Positions 41,180-50,801 are shown, counted from the first letter of the stretch. The stretch: 64,000 bases of DNA from Micromonospora tulbaghiae (GCF_900091605.1 NZ_FMCQ01000003.1:714836-778835), one strand, 5' to 3'. Program-made: numbers and translations. Notes: a model not told the origin generated them from the sequence alone.

Positions 41180-44100
41180 ATGAAGCTGGTGTGGAGGCGG
41201 GCGATAGAGGCTCGTGGGCTGCTGCTCGCCGCCGCTGTCGCGGCACTCGTCGCGGTCGCGTTGGTCACCGGGCTCTCCGACTACAACCGCCGGGCGGTCG
41301 AGGCGGGCGCCCGCGCGGTGCTCGACGCCGCCCCCGCCGAGGAACGCAGCCTGCTGATCAGCGGCTCCGGCGGCGCCGACGCCGCCGCGTTCGCCGAGCG
41401 GGACCGGGCGGTACGGGAACAGTTCGCCAACGGGCTCGGCGGCGCCCCGGTCACCGTGGCCGGGACCCGCTCCGGGACCGGGCGGGAGTTGACCGGCGAC
41501 GTGGGCGCCGCCCGTACCGACGACGACCCGATGTTCGCCAACCTGGCCACGCTCGACGATCTGCCCGCGCACGCCGAGCTAGCCGCCGGGGCGTGGCCGG
41601 TGCCCGGCAGCAACCCGTTGCAGGTGACGTTGCCGGAGAAGGTGGCCGCGCAACTGAGCCTGGAGGTCGGGGAGCGGGTGCCGCTGTACGACAGGGGCGC
41701 GGAGCGCGCCGGCACCGTGGTGGTCGTGGGCACGTGGCGGCCCCGGGACGCCGCCGAGGCGTACTGGCGTCTCGCCCCGGGGGTGGGGGAGAGCCAGGGC
41801 GACGCGGAGATCACCTCGTACGGGCCGTTCGCGCTCGACCCGGCCGACTTCGCCCGCACCTTCCCGGGCTCCACCTCGGCGGCCTGGGTGGTCGACCCGG
41901 ATCTGGTGGCGGTCGAGCCGGCCCGGCTACCCGCCGTGACCACAGCGCTGGACGAGATCACCGGGAAGCTGCCCGGGGCCACCGGCCTGGGCTCCTCGAC
42001 GCAGCAGGTCAGCCACCTGGACCGGCTCGTCGACCGGCTCAGCCGGGCCGACCTGGTGGGCCGGTCCGCGCTGCTCACCCCGCTGCTGCTGATCGTGGTG
42101 CTCGGCGGGTACGCGCTGGTGCTGGTGGCCGCGCTGCTCAACGAGGACCGGCGGGCGCAGACCGCACTGCTACGGGCCCGGGGGGCCGCCCGGGGGCAGA
42201 TCGCCGGGCTGGCCGTACGCGAGGCGACGCTCGTGGTGGCGCCGGCGCTGCTGCTGGCCCCGGCGCTGACCGGGCAGGCGATCCACTACCTGGGCGCGGA
42301 CCTGGGGCTGGCCGACGGCGACCTCGCCCGGGTGTGGGTGGTCGCGGTCGGCGCGGCGGTGGGCTGCCTGCTCGCCATGGTGCTGCCGGCGATGCGCCGG
42401 GCCGGCACCTACGTGGCCGACATGGCGGCCCGATCCCGCCCCTCCCGGGGAGCGGCGGTGCAGCGCGCCAGCGTGGACGTGGCGCTGGTGGCGCTCGCCG
42501 TGCTCGCCTGGACCCAGCTGCGGCAGTACTCCTCGCCGCTCGCCGGCGCGAACGGCAGCCTCGGCATCGACCCGCTGCTGGCCGCCGCGCCGACCATCGG
42601 CGTGCTGGCCGGCGCAATGATCGCGTTGCGGCTGCTGCCGCCGACCACCCGGATCGCGGAACGCTTCGTCGACCGGCGGACGTGGAACGCCACCATGTTC
42701 GGCATGTGGCAGGCGGGCCGCCGCCCGCACGCCGGCCCGGTGCTGCTGCTCGCGCTCGCCGTCGGCGGCAGCACGCTCGCCTGGTCGCTCGTCGCCTCCT
42801 GGGAACGCTCGCAGCGCGACCAGGCGCAGCACACGGTCGGCACGGACCTGCGGCTGACCGAACGGGACGGCACCGCGCCCGCCGACCGGGCCGCCCAGCT
42901 GGCCGCCGTGCCCGGCGTGGAGCGGGTGCTGCCCGCCTGGCGCGACGACGTGCGGGTGGGCCGTGAGGCCCGGCCGGCGACGGTGGTGGCGCTGGACGCC
43001 GCCGCCGCGAAGGGGATGATCCGCCTCGACGACGCCGGCGGTGACGCGTCCACCGGGGCCCTGCTGGACCGGCTCGCGAACGGCCGGACCGCGCCGGCCG
43101 GCGGCGTCCTGCCCGAGGGGGCGAAGACACTGTCCGGCACCGTCCGCACGCCTGTCGACAGCATGTTCGACCGGCCCCGGGTGGCGGTGACCGCGTTGTT
43201 CACCACCGACGCCGGGGCCACCTGGCGGGTCCGGCTGGCCGAGGCCGGCGGCGACGGGAAGCCGATGCGCTTCTCGGTGCCGCTGCCCGACAGCGGCGGC
43301 GCCCCGCTGCGCCTGGCCGGCTTCGAGGCCGACGGCGGCGACGCCACCGGCAGTTCCTACCGGCTGCTCCTGGACGAGCTGCGGCTCACCGACGCCGACG
43401 GAGCGGTCCTGCCGGTGCCGGTGGAGGGATCCTGGCGGGTGATCGACCCGGGCTCCGGGCCGCGCGGCACCGCCAAGGCGAGCCCCACCCGGATCGACGG
43501 GACGCAGGGCTTCGACGTGCCGGCCGGGCTGCTGCAGTTCGCCCGGGTGCCCTCGTCCCGGTTCGCGCTGGTGCCGCAGGCGCCGGACCGTCCGGTGCCG
43601 GTGCTCGTCACCCCCGGCGTGGCCGCCGCGATGAGCCTCAAGACCGGCGACACCGTCAAGCTGTCGGTCGCCGAGGTGACTGTCGAGGTCACAGTGGTCG
43701 GCCAGGTCGCCGCGATCCCCGGCACCGGGGGCGACGGCGTGCTGCTGGACCTGCCCACCGCCACCACGCAGCTCCTCGAACGCAGCGGCGGCGTCCGGCC
43801 GGTGGCCGAGTGGTGGCTGGGCACCACGCCCGGCGGGCACGCCGCCGCCGCTGACGCGCTCGCCTCGACCGGCGGCACGGTGCTGCTTGACCGGCGGGCG
43901 GTGGCCGCGGAGGCCGCCCAGGATCCGTACTGGCAGGGTGCGCGCACCGGGCTGCTGGCCGCCGCGCTCGGCTCGGTGCTGCTCGCCCTGGTCGGCCTGG
44001 CGGTCGACGTGTGGGCCACCACCCGGCGCCGGCTCACCGAGTTCGCCGTGTTCAACACGCTCGGCGCGAACACCCGGCTGCTGGCTCGCGCGTACCTCGC

Positions 44101-44365
44101 GGAACAGACGTTCCTGGCCGCGATCGGCGTCGGCGTCGGCATGCTCGTCGGCGCCCTCGTCGCAGCCACCATGGTGCCGTTGGTGATCCTCACCCCGGCC
44201 GCCGGACGGCCGGTGCCCGAGGCGGCCTTCACAGTGCCCTGGGTGCCGATCGGGGCGACCGCCGCCGGGCTGCTGCTCGCCGCGCTCGCCTTCGCCGCCC
44301 TCATCACCACCGGCATCCGCCAGCGGGTCGCCGCCGCGCAGCTCCGGATCGGAGGAGAACGATGA
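41180..44365 (+). CDS. Large FtsX-family ABC transporter permease, first of pair
   Basis: 1061 residues. An N-terminal helix (about 11-33) is followed by a large external domain, a first FtsX-type group of helices near 290-415 (NEDRRAQTALLRARGAARGQI is the cytoplasmic coupling loop), more helices to about 540, a second external domain (about 545-910) and a final helix group with DVWATTRRRLTEFAVFNTLGA. FtsX/MacB-type permeases drive extracytoplasmic work or extrude lipids or peptides using the paired ATPases. GGAGAGG precedes the ATG. The stop overlaps the next permease (ATGA), and two ATPase genes follow, so this is one operon. Confidence 0.88.
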   Translation: MKLVWRRAIEARGLLLAAAVAALVAVALVTGLSDYNRRAVEAGARAVLDAAPAEERSLLISGSGGADAAAFAERDRAVREQFANGLGGAPVTVAGTRSGTGRELTGDVGAARTDDDPMFANLATLDDLPAHAELAAGAWPVPGSNPLQVTLPEKVAAQLSLEVGERVPLYDRGAERAGTVVVVGTWRPRDAAEAYWRLAPGVGESQGDAEITSYGPFALDPADFARTFPGSTSAAWVVDPDLVAVEPARLPAVTTALDEITGKLPGATGLGSSTQQVSHLDRLVDRLSRADLVGRSALLTPLLLIVVLGGYALVLVAALLNEDRRAQTALLRARGAARGQIAGLAVREATLVVAPALLLAPALTGQAIHYLGADLGLADGDLARVWVVAVGAAVGCLLAMVLPAMRRAGTYVADMAARSRPSRGAAVQRASVDVALVALAVLAWTQLRQYSSPLAGANGSLGIDPLLAAAPTIGVLAGAMIALRLLPPTTRIAERFVDRRTWNATMFGMWQAGRRPHAGPVLLLALAVGGSTLAWSLVASWERSQRDQAQHTVGTDLRLTERDGTAPADRAAQLAAVPGVERVLPAWRDDVRVGREARPATVVALDAAAAKGMIRLDDAGGDASTGALLDRLANGRTAPAGGVLPEGAKTLSGTVRTPVDSMFDRPRVAVTALFTTDAGATWRVRLAEAGGDGKPMRFSVPLPDSGGAPLRLAGFEADGGDATGSSYRLLLDELRLTDADGAVLPVPVEGSWRVIDPGSGPRGTAKASPTRIDGTQGFDVPAGLLQFARVPSSRFALVPQAPDRPVPVLVTPGVAAAMSLKTGDTVKLSVAEVTVEVTVVGQVAAIPGTGGDGVLLDLPTATTQLLERSGGVRPVAEWWLGTTPGGHAAAADALASTGGTVLLDRRAVAAEAAQDPYWQGARTGLLAAALGSVLLALVGLAVDVWATTRRRLTEFAVFNTLGANTRLLARAYLAEQTFLAAIGVGVGMLVGALVAATMVPLVILTPAAGRPVPEAAFTVPWVPIGATAAGLLLAALAFAALITTGIRQRVAAAQLRIGGER

Positions 44366-47091
44366 GCCTTCCTGGTGCCGCGCGCCGGGTTCGCGCGTAC
44401 GGGGGGCAGTTCCTGCTGCTCGCCGTCCTGACCCTGGTGACCGCGCTGTTGATCACGGGCGTGCCCCGGGTCGCCGACCGGCTGACCGGGCAGGGCCTCA
44501 CCGAGTACGTGGCCGGTCAGCCGGTGGCCCGCCGGGATCTCGCGTACAGCGCCGGACCGGACGTCGTGCCGGCCTCGGACCAGCCCGTCGCCGCCAGCCG
44601 GGGAGCCCTGCTCGCGGCGATCGAGGAGAAGATGCCCGCCGAGGTGCGCGACACGATCGGCGAGCGCTGGTTCGCGGCGCAGACCGTCCCCGGGCGACTG
44701 CGCGGTCCGACGCTGAGCGACGACAAAGGGCTGATCGACCTGCACCTGCGCGCCGGCACCGGCATCCGGGAGGCGGCCACCCTGGTCGGTGGGCGGTGGC
44801 CGGAACGCGGCGTCACCCCGGCCGGCGCGATCGAGGTGACGCTCGCCGAGACGATCGCCACCAGGCTCGGCGTCGCGGCCGGCGACCGGTTCCGCCTCTC
44901 CCTGCTGGACCGCGACAACAACGTGGTCAACTCCCGCCCGGTCGACCTGGTCGGCGTGTGGCGACCGAACGACCCGGCCGGCGGTGTCTGGGACACGCTG
45001 CCGTCGATGCTGAACCTCAGCCCGCCCGAAGGCGACGGCGACCCGTTCGTGGCCGTCGCGTACACCGCCGACGCGGGCCTGAACTCGATCACGGCTCGCG
45101 AATGGCCTGTGACGTTCGGCTGGCGGTACCGGATCGCCCCGGACCGGCTCGAACCGGGCCGCCTCGACGCGCTGATCGCCGGGGTCGACGGGCTGGACGG
45201 CGCCCTGCCCACCGAGGTCAAGATGACCCTCAGCCAGGGCGTGGACATACCGCTGCGGCGCTTCGCCGACTCGCTCGCCGCCGCGCGTACCCTGCTCGCG
45301 GTCATCGCGGCCGGACTGCTCGCCACGCTGGCCGGGCTGACGCTGCTGGCCGCCCGGCTGGCCGCGCGCCGCCGCCGCGCCGAGTTCCACCTGATCCGGG
45401 CGCGCGGCGGTTCGACCGGTGACGTGCTGCGTCGCGGTCTGGCCGAGTCGGCGCTGGTGCTGCCGGCCGCGGCCGGGATCGGCTGGCTGCTCGGCGGGCT
45501 GCTGCCCGGCACCGGTGCGTCATGGCGCTGGGTGGTGATCGCCGGGCTCCTGGCCACGCTGCTGCCGCCCCTGGCCGCGCTCGCCGTCGGCCGCCGGGTC
45601 GGTGGGCGTTCCGACCTGGGCGGCCGGTCGCCCGCCGTCCGGCTCACCGTCGAGGTGGCGGTACTCGGGCTCGCCGTGCTCGGCGCGTTCCTGCTGCGCC
45701 GGCGCGGGCTCACCGCCGGTTCGGTGGACCCGCTGCTCGTCTCGGTGCCGGTGCTGCTGGCGATCGCGGCGGCGCTGCTGGCGCTGCGCGCGTACCCCTG
45801 GCCGTTGCGGCTGGTCAGCCGCGTCGCCGCCCGGGCGCGCGGCAGCGTCGCGTTCCTCGGCACCGCCCGCGCGGGCCGGGCCGCGACCACCGGGCCGCTG
45901 GTCGTGGTGGTGCTGGCCGTCGCCACCGCCGCGTTCTGCGGCGTGGTCGCGTCCGGCATCGAGACCGGCCGGGACACCGCCGCCGCCCAGGCCGTGCCCG
46001 GTGACCTGCTGGTACGCGGGGAGCGCTTCACACCGGACACGGCCGAGAAGCTGGCCGGGCTGCCGGGGGTACGCGCTGTCGCGCCGCTGCTCACGGTGCC
46101 GGCTGAACGCCCCTACGCCGACCGCGCCGGACGCCCCGCCCCGATCACCGAGATGCGTGTGGTGCTCGTGGACGGGGAGCGGTTCGCCGAGGTGGCACGG
46201 CAGGCCGGCGTACCGGTGAGCGTGCCCGACCCGGTGCGGGCCCGCGCCGACGGGAGCACGCCGCTGCCGGCGCTGGTGTCCCCGGCGGTGGCCGAGGAAC
46301 TGGCCGACGCCGGGCTCGCCGACGCCCGGGGTGAGCGGCCCGCCTGGCTGGACGTGCAGGGCAACCGGCTGCCGGTGCGGACCGCCGCCACCGTCGACGA
46401 GTTCGCGCTGGTCGGCAAGGGCGTACGCCGGTTCGTGGTGCTGCCGTGGCCGGCGTTGCCGGCCGACGCGCCGCATCAGCTCGCGCCCACCGGGTTCGTG
46501 CTGGCCGGCGCGGGCGTGGACGCCGCCGAGGTGGACCGGGTCGCGCGTGAGGGGCAGAACCGCTACCTGCGCATCGGCGGGGTCGGCACCGGGGACAAGG
46601 CCCGCGCGCCGGAGGTGACGACCCGTTCGGCAGTGCGCGCCGACCTGGGCGGCAGCGGCGTGAACGGCCTGCTGGTGTTCGGCTTCGTGCTCGGCGCCGG
46701 AGGCGGCGCCGCGCTGGGGCTGCTCGGGCTCGCGCTCGCGGTGCTCGCCGGGGCCCGCTCGCGCGGGCAGGTGCTGTCCCGGCTGCGCACCATGGGCCTG
46801 TCCCGCCGGCAGTGGCGCGGACTGCTGATGGTCGAGCTGACGCCGCTGGTGCTGGTGTCGGTGCTCACCGGAGCGGTGGTCGGCGCGTTGCTGCCGCTGC
46901 TGCTCACACCGGTGCTCGGGCTGCCCGCCTTCACCGGCGGTGTGGACGTGCGCCCCAGTTTCGAACCCGGCCTGGTGGCCGGGGTGTCGGTCCTGGCCAT
47001 GCTGGCCCTCGGCTTCGCGATCACCGTGGAAGCCGTCAACAACCGCCGGTTGCGCCTCGGTGAGGTGCTGCGGCTCGGAGAGGAGAGCTGA
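44362..47091 (+). CDS. Large FtsX-family ABC transporter permease, second of pair
   Basis: 909 residues, distantly related to the preceding protein, with the same plan: an N-terminal helix (about 15-33), an external domain, helices near 305-345 with the coupling loop RRRAEFHLIRARGGSTGDVLRRG, further helices to about 535, a second external domain and a C-terminal group near 770-895 with RSRGQVLSRLRTMGLSRRQWRG. The permease genes overlap by 4 bases and probably form a heterodimer. GGAGGAG sits just before the ATG. Ligand unknown; regulatory or antimicrobial-peptide export roles are both known for the family. Confidence 0.88.
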   Translation: MSLPGAARRVRAYGGQFLLLAVLTLVTALLITGVPRVADRLTGQGLTEYVAGQPVARRDLAYSAGPDVVPASDQPVAASRGALLAAIEEKMPAEVRDTIGERWFAAQTVPGRLRGPTLSDDKGLIDLHLRAGTGIREAATLVGGRWPERGVTPAGAIEVTLAETIATRLGVAAGDRFRLSLLDRDNNVVNSRPVDLVGVWRPNDPAGGVWDTLPSMLNLSPPEGDGDPFVAVAYTADAGLNSITAREWPVTFGWRYRIAPDRLEPGRLDALIAGVDGLDGALPTEVKMTLSQGVDIPLRRFADSLAAARTLLAVIAAGLLATLAGLTLLAARLAARRRRAEFHLIRARGGSTGDVLRRGLAESALVLPAAAGIGWLLGGLLPGTGASWRWVVIAGLLATLLPPLAALAVGRRVGGRSDLGGRSPAVRLTVEVAVLGLAVLGAFLLRRRGLTAGSVDPLLVSVPVLLAIAAALLALRAYPWPLRLVSRVAARARGSVAFLGTARAGRAATTGPLVVVVLAVATAAFCGVVASGIETGRDTAAAQAVPGDLLVRGERFTPDTAEKLAGLPGVRAVAPLLTVPAERPYADRAGRPAPITEMRVVLVDGERFAEVARQAGVPVSVPDPVRARADGSTPLPALVSPAVAEELADAGLADARGERPAWLDVQGNRLPVRTAATVDEFALVGKGVRRFVVLPWPALPADAPHQLAPTGFVLAGAGVDAAEVDRVAREGQNRYLRIGGVGTGDKARAPEVTTRSAVRADLGGSGVNGLLVFGFVLGAGGGAALGLLGLALAVLAGARSRGQVLSRLRTMGLSRRQWRGLLMVELTPLVLVSVLTGAVVGALLPLLLTPVLGLPAFTGGVDVRPSFEPGLVAGVSVLAMLALGFAITVEAVNNRRLRLGEVLRLGEES

Positions 47092-47092
47092 C

Positions 47093-48127
47093 ATGACCGC
47101 GACCGCTTCCGGCCATCCGGGCCCGGCGCGTCTCACGCCACGCGACGAACCGTCGTCCGCCGTACCGGACCTGGCGTCGCTGCAACAGCGTGCCGCGCAG
47201 CGCGCCGCCGAACGGGCCGGCGGGCGCGACCGGCTGCGCGGGCACATCGTCTGCGACGGCCTGGTGCGCATCTTCAAGACCGAGGGCGTCGAGGTCGTCG
47301 CCCTCCAGGGCCTCGACCTGGTCATCGACCGGGGTGAGCTGGTCGCGATCGTCGGCGCCTCCGGCTCCGGCAAGTCGACGCTGCTGAACATCCTGTCCGG
47401 ACTGGACACCCCCACCGCCGGCATCGCCCGGGTCGCCGACTACGACCTGCTGTCGCTGTCGAACAAGCGGCGGCTGGCGTACCGGCGGGACGTGGTCGGG
47501 TTCATCTGGCAGCAGACCGGCCGCAACCTGCTGCCGTACCTGACCGCGTTGGAGAACGTGGAGCTGCCGATGAAGCTGGCCGGTCGGGCCGGCGGCGGGC
47601 GCAAGCGGCGGGAACGGGCCCGCGAGCTGCTGGACATGGTGGGCGTCGGCTACTGCGCGGACCGCCGGCCGGGCCAGATGAGCGGCGGCGAGCAGCAGCG
47701 CTGCGCGGTGGCCGTGGCGGTGGCCAACGACCCGGAGATCCTCTTCGCCGACGAGCCGACGGGCGAGCTGGACGAGGCGACCGGGGCGGAGGTGTTCGCC
47801 GCGCTGCGCACCATCAACGCCGAGCTGGGCGTCACCATCGTGGTGGTCACCCACGACCAGGCCGTGGCCGGCCAGGTCCGCCGTACCGTCGCGATCCGCG
47901 ACGGCCGGACCGCCTCCGAGGTACGCCGGACCGCGCGCGCCACCGCCGACGGCGGCACCGAGATGGTCAGCGAGGAGTACGCGGTGCTGGACCGCACCGG
48001 CCGGATGCAGTTGCCGGCGCAGTTCGTGGAGGCGCTGTCCCTGCGCGACCGGGTCCGGCTCAACCTGGAACCCGACCACGTCGAGGTGCGCCCCGGCGAC
48101 CGGGCGCACGGCGAGGAGAGTGAGTGA
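47093..48127 (+). CDS. ABC transporter ATPase with C-terminal AbrB/SpoVT-like segment
   Basis: 344 residues of the MacB/LolD class. Walker A is GASGSGKST, the signature MSGGEQQR, Walker B ILFADEP, and the H-loop VVVTHDQ. About 60 residues precede the nucleotide-binding core. After it, residues of about 295-335 (EEYAVLDRTGRMQLPAQFVE and then ALSLRDRVRLNLEPDHVEV) look like a SpoVT/AbrB beta-hairpin domain, which usually binds DNA or mediates dimers. The ATG lies two bases after the permease stop and follows GGAGAG. It should energise the two FtsX permeases together with the next ATPase. Confidence 0.88.
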   Translation: MTATASGHPGPARLTPRDEPSSAVPDLASLQQRAAQRAAERAGGRDRLRGHIVCDGLVRIFKTEGVEVVALQGLDLVIDRGELVAIVGASGSGKSTLLNILSGLDTPTAGIARVADYDLLSLSNKRRLAYRRDVVGFIWQQTGRNLLPYLTALENVELPMKLAGRAGGGRKRRERARELLDMVGVGYCADRRPGQMSGGEQQRCAVAVAVANDPEILFADEPTGELDEATGAEVFAALRTINAELGVTIVVVTHDQAVAGQVRRTVAIRDGRTASEVRRTARATADGGTEMVSEEYAVLDRTGRMQLPAQFVEALSLRDRVRLNLEPDHVEVRPGDRAHGEESE

Positions 48128-48852
48128 TGACCGACCAGACAGTGGTGCTGCCGGCGGGGCCGGCGTCGGCCGTCGAGGACGTGGTCCGGGTCGAGGGGGT
48201 GAGCCGCACCTTCGGCAAGGGCGAGCACGCCGTGCACGCCGTGCGGGACGTCTCGTTCGCGGCGGGGCGCGGTGAGCTGGTCGCCGTCCAGGGCCGCTCC
48301 GGCGCCGGCAAGACCACGCTGCTGAACCTGGTCGGCGGCCTGGACCGGCCGGATGCCGGCCTGATCCGGGTGGCCGGTCACGACGTCACAGCGGCCGGCG
48401 AGCGGGAGCTGCTGTCGCTGCGCCGGGGCACGATCGGGTTCGTGTTCCAGACGTTCGGGCTGGTGCCGATCCTGTCCGCGGCGGAGAACGTCGGGGTCCC
48501 GTTGCGGCTGGCCAAGGTGCCGGCGGCCGAGCGGGAGCAGCGGGTGGCGGTGCTGCTGGAACTGGTCGGGCTGGGCGGGCACGCCGCGCAGCGCCCGTAC
48601 GAGCTGTCCGGCGGCCAGCAGCAGCGCGTGGCGGTGGCCCGGGCGCTGGCGAACGAGCCGGACCTGCTGATCGCCGACGAGCCGACCGGTCAGCTCGACT
48701 CCGAGACCGGACGGTCGATCATGGACCTGCTCCGGGCCGTGGTGCACGCCCGGGGCATGACCGCGCTCGTGGCCACGCACGACCCGGCGCTGATCGAGCT
48801 GGCCGACCGTACGCTCACGCTGCGCGACGGCCGGCTCGTCTCGGAGGACTGA
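48127..48852 (+). CDS. ABC transporter ATPase, MacB/LolD class
   Basis: 241 residues of a typical nucleotide-binding subunit: Walker A GRSGAGKTT, signature LSGGQQQR, Walker B LLIADEP and the H-loop ATHDP. No additional domain is present. The ATG shares one base with the stop of the preceding ATPase gene (TGATG); a GTG three bases upstream is an alternative. It is the last gene of the four-gene operon; no strong hairpin follows. Two different ATPases with two different permeases suggest an asymmetric complex. Confidence 0.9.
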   Translation: MTDQTVVLPAGPASAVEDVVRVEGVSRTFGKGEHAVHAVRDVSFAAGRGELVAVQGRSGAGKTTLLNLVGGLDRPDAGLIRVAGHDVTAAGERELLSLRRGTIGFVFQTFGLVPILSAAENVGVPLRLAKVPAAEREQRVAVLLELVGLGGHAAQRPYELSGGQQQRVAVARALANEPDLLIADEPTGQLDSETGRSIMDLLRAVVHARGMTALVATHDPALIELADRTLTLRDGRLVSED

Positions 48853-48934
48853 CCCGCCCGCCGGGCCGCCACGGGGCGGTCCGGCGCCGGGCAGCGGCGG
48901 TCCGGCGGAGGGTTGGCGCCTGGTCGCGGCCGGG

Positions 48935-49387
48935 TCAGAGCGCCAGCTTCATGCCCTCGTGGCTGGCCACGAAGCCCAGGTCGCGGTAGAACCGGTGCGC
49001 GTCGGCGCGCTGCTTGTCGGTGGTGAGCTGCACCAGCGCGCAGCCGCGCTCCCGGGCCTGGTCGATCGCCCAGCGCATCATCGTCCGGCCCAGCCCGCGG
49101 CCGCGCCGGTCGGAGCGGACCCGCACCGACTCGATCAGGCAGCGTTCGGCACCGTGCCGGCCCAGCCCCGGGATGTACGTGAGCTGGAAACAGCCGACGA
49201 GTTCACCGCCGTCGTCGGCGACGATCAGCTGGTTACGCGCGTCGGCGTCCAGGTCGGCGAAGGCCCGCTCGTACGCCTCGTCCACCTCGGGCAGGTCGCG
49301 GGTACGCCCCAGCACGTCGTCGGCGAGCAGCGCGAGCACGGCGGGCAGGTCGGCGCGGACCGCCTCCCGGAAGATCACCTCGGTCAC
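48935..49387 (-). CDS. GNAT-family N-acetyltransferase
   Basis: 150 residues. Signature blocks are VIFREAVRADLPAVLALLADD at the start, LIESVRVRSDRRGRGLGRTMM with the acetyl-CoA loop RRGRGLG, and LTTDKQRADAHRFYRDLGF near the end. A longer in-frame ATG at 49456 would add 23 Arg/Pro-rich residues; the GTG giving VTEVIFRE fits the domain border, with CAGGCT six bases before it as a weak leaderless -10. Substrate unknown. Confidence 0.88.
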   Translation of the reverse strand: MTEVIFREAVRADLPAVLALLADDVLGRTRDLPEVDEAYERAFADLDADARNQLIVADDGGELVGCFQLTYIPGLGRHGAERCLIESVRVRSDRRGRGLGRTMMRWAIDQARERGCALVQLTTDKQRADAHRFYRDLGFVASHEGMKLAL

Positions 49388-49480
49388 CCGGCCAGCCTGG
49401 CACAGTGCCGCGCGCCGTTGCGGCCCGGGCGGCGGCCGGTTGCGCCGTCCGGCCACGGCGGCCGGTTGCGCCGTCCGTGG

Positions 49481-50629
49481 TCAGTCGCCGTCCAGCCAGC
49501 TCCGCAGCGCCCACCACCAGTGCACGGTCTCCGGCACCGTGCACCGCGCCCCCTCCTCGACCGGTGGCCCGCCGGTCAGCTCCCGCAGCCGCCGCAGCCG
49601 GTACCGCACCGTGTTCGGATGGACGTGCAGCGCGGCGGCGGTCTGGTCCAGCCGCTGCCCGTGGTGCAGCCAGGCGAGCGCGGTGCCGGCCAGCTCCCGG
49701 TGGAAGCCGTCGGCCGGGTCGAGCGCGCCGAGCAGCGCGCCGCGCAGCAGCTCGGCCAGCAGCGGGTGGGCGGCCAGCGCGGTCTCCCCGGCCAGGTCGG
49801 TGACCTGACGCAGCCCGCGCAGCCGCCGGTTGGCCGCCGTGGCCAGCGCCGCCAGGCAGAGCGCGTACATGGCCGGGGCCCGCTCCAGCGGCTGGGCGGG
49901 GGACACGAGCGTCAGCAGGTCGGCCGGCGCGGCGTCGGGCGGTCGCGGGAGCAGCCCGGCCAACCGGTCCCCGACCGTGCCGAGCAGGCCGCCCCGCGCG
50001 GTGAGCTGCCTGCGCAGCGCGTACGCCCGGACCGGGTCCGGCGGCGCGGCGACCAGGCAGTGGTAGCGCCCGTCCGGCCGCAGCCCGAACCGGATCAGCT
50101 CGGTCGGGGGCAGGCCCGCGGGGCCGTCACGCAGCAGCCGCCGCAGCAGGTGCGCCCGGGCTGCCGCACCGGTGCGTACCAGATCCCGCTCGGCGCTGCG
50201 GTGCCCGTCGACCACCGCCCGCTCCACCGCCGCGGCGTACCGGCCGATGGTGAGCAGTCCTTCCAGCAGCACCTCGTCGGGGATGCCGGCGGCCCGGCCG
50301 TGCCGGACAACCAGCTCCACCGCACGGTCCCGCCCCGCCTGCACCCCGCGCAGCAACCCGGCGACGGAGACGCCCTGCGCTGCCCGGTCCGCGCCCAGCC
50401 GGCGGGCCTCGGCGAAGTCCCGCCCGGCCGGATCCTCGCGGCGTTCCAGCGCGCCGAGACCGCTGGTCAGCAGCAGGACGACCTGGCGGCGTACCTCGTC
50501 GGCGGGCAGCCGGGCCACCTCGGGGGAGTCCGCGCGGGCCGCCCGCGCCACTTCGTCGACCGCGGCCGGATCGGCGGACAGGTCGCGCAGCAACGCGCCG
50601 AACGTCGGGGCCTGTCCGGTCCGGGTCAT
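49481..50629 (-). CDS. PucR-type transcriptional regulator
   Basis: 382 residues. An N-terminal helical region (about 1-120) is followed by a central GGDEF-like degenerate domain and a C-terminal PucR helix-turn-helix, LDQTAAALHVHPNTVRYRLR (about 335-360). Members regulate catabolic or stress genes, often the gene divergent to them. Here the divergent gene encodes a secreted propeller, and an 18-bp palindrome lies between the two starts. The ATG giving MTRTGQAPTFGALLR was chosen by domain extent; its ribosome binding site is weak and distant, and a longer frame to 50983 is not credible. Confidence 0.82.
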   Translation of the reverse strand: MTRTGQAPTFGALLRDLSADPAAVDEVARAARADSPEVARLPADEVRRQVVLLLTSGLGALERREDPAGRDFAEARRLGADRAAQGVSVAGLLRGVQAGRDRAVELVVRHGRAAGIPDEVLLEGLLTIGRYAAAVERAVVDGHRSAERDLVRTGAAARAHLLRRLLRDGPAGLPPTELIRFGLRPDGRYHCLVAAPPDPVRAYALRRQLTARGGLLGTVGDRLAGLLPRPPDAAPADLLTLVSPAQPLERAPAMYALCLAALATAANRRLRGLRQVTDLAGETALAAHPLLAELLRGALLGALDPADGFHRELAGTALAWLHHGQRLDQTAAALHVHPNTVRYRLRRLRELTGGPPVEEGARCTVPETVHWWWALRSWLDGD

Positions 50630-50730
50630 CGGCGTCCGCCGCCCTCCCGTTGTCGACGCGGCACAACCGGGCCGCGCGGGCGTTGGCGTCAGCTCCCTAG
50701 CCCCGGCGGCCGGCCGGTTGCTCTCCTGGT

Positions 50731-50748
50731 TGTTACCGCAAGGTAACA
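50731..50748. promoter_or_regulatory. Palindromic operator candidate TGTTACC-GCAA-GGTAACA
   Basis: A perfect 7-bp inverted repeat with a 4-base spacer in the 172-bp gap between the divergent PucR-type and propeller genes. It is AT-richer than its surroundings and lies 54 bases before the propeller ATG. The size and symmetry fit a dimeric regulator; the PucR-type protein is the obvious candidate. Confidence 0.55.
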
Positions 50749-50801
50749 CCGCTCGCGCCACTGAGAAACGTCGATGTTCCACCGGCTGCCAGGAGGCGTC
50801 C

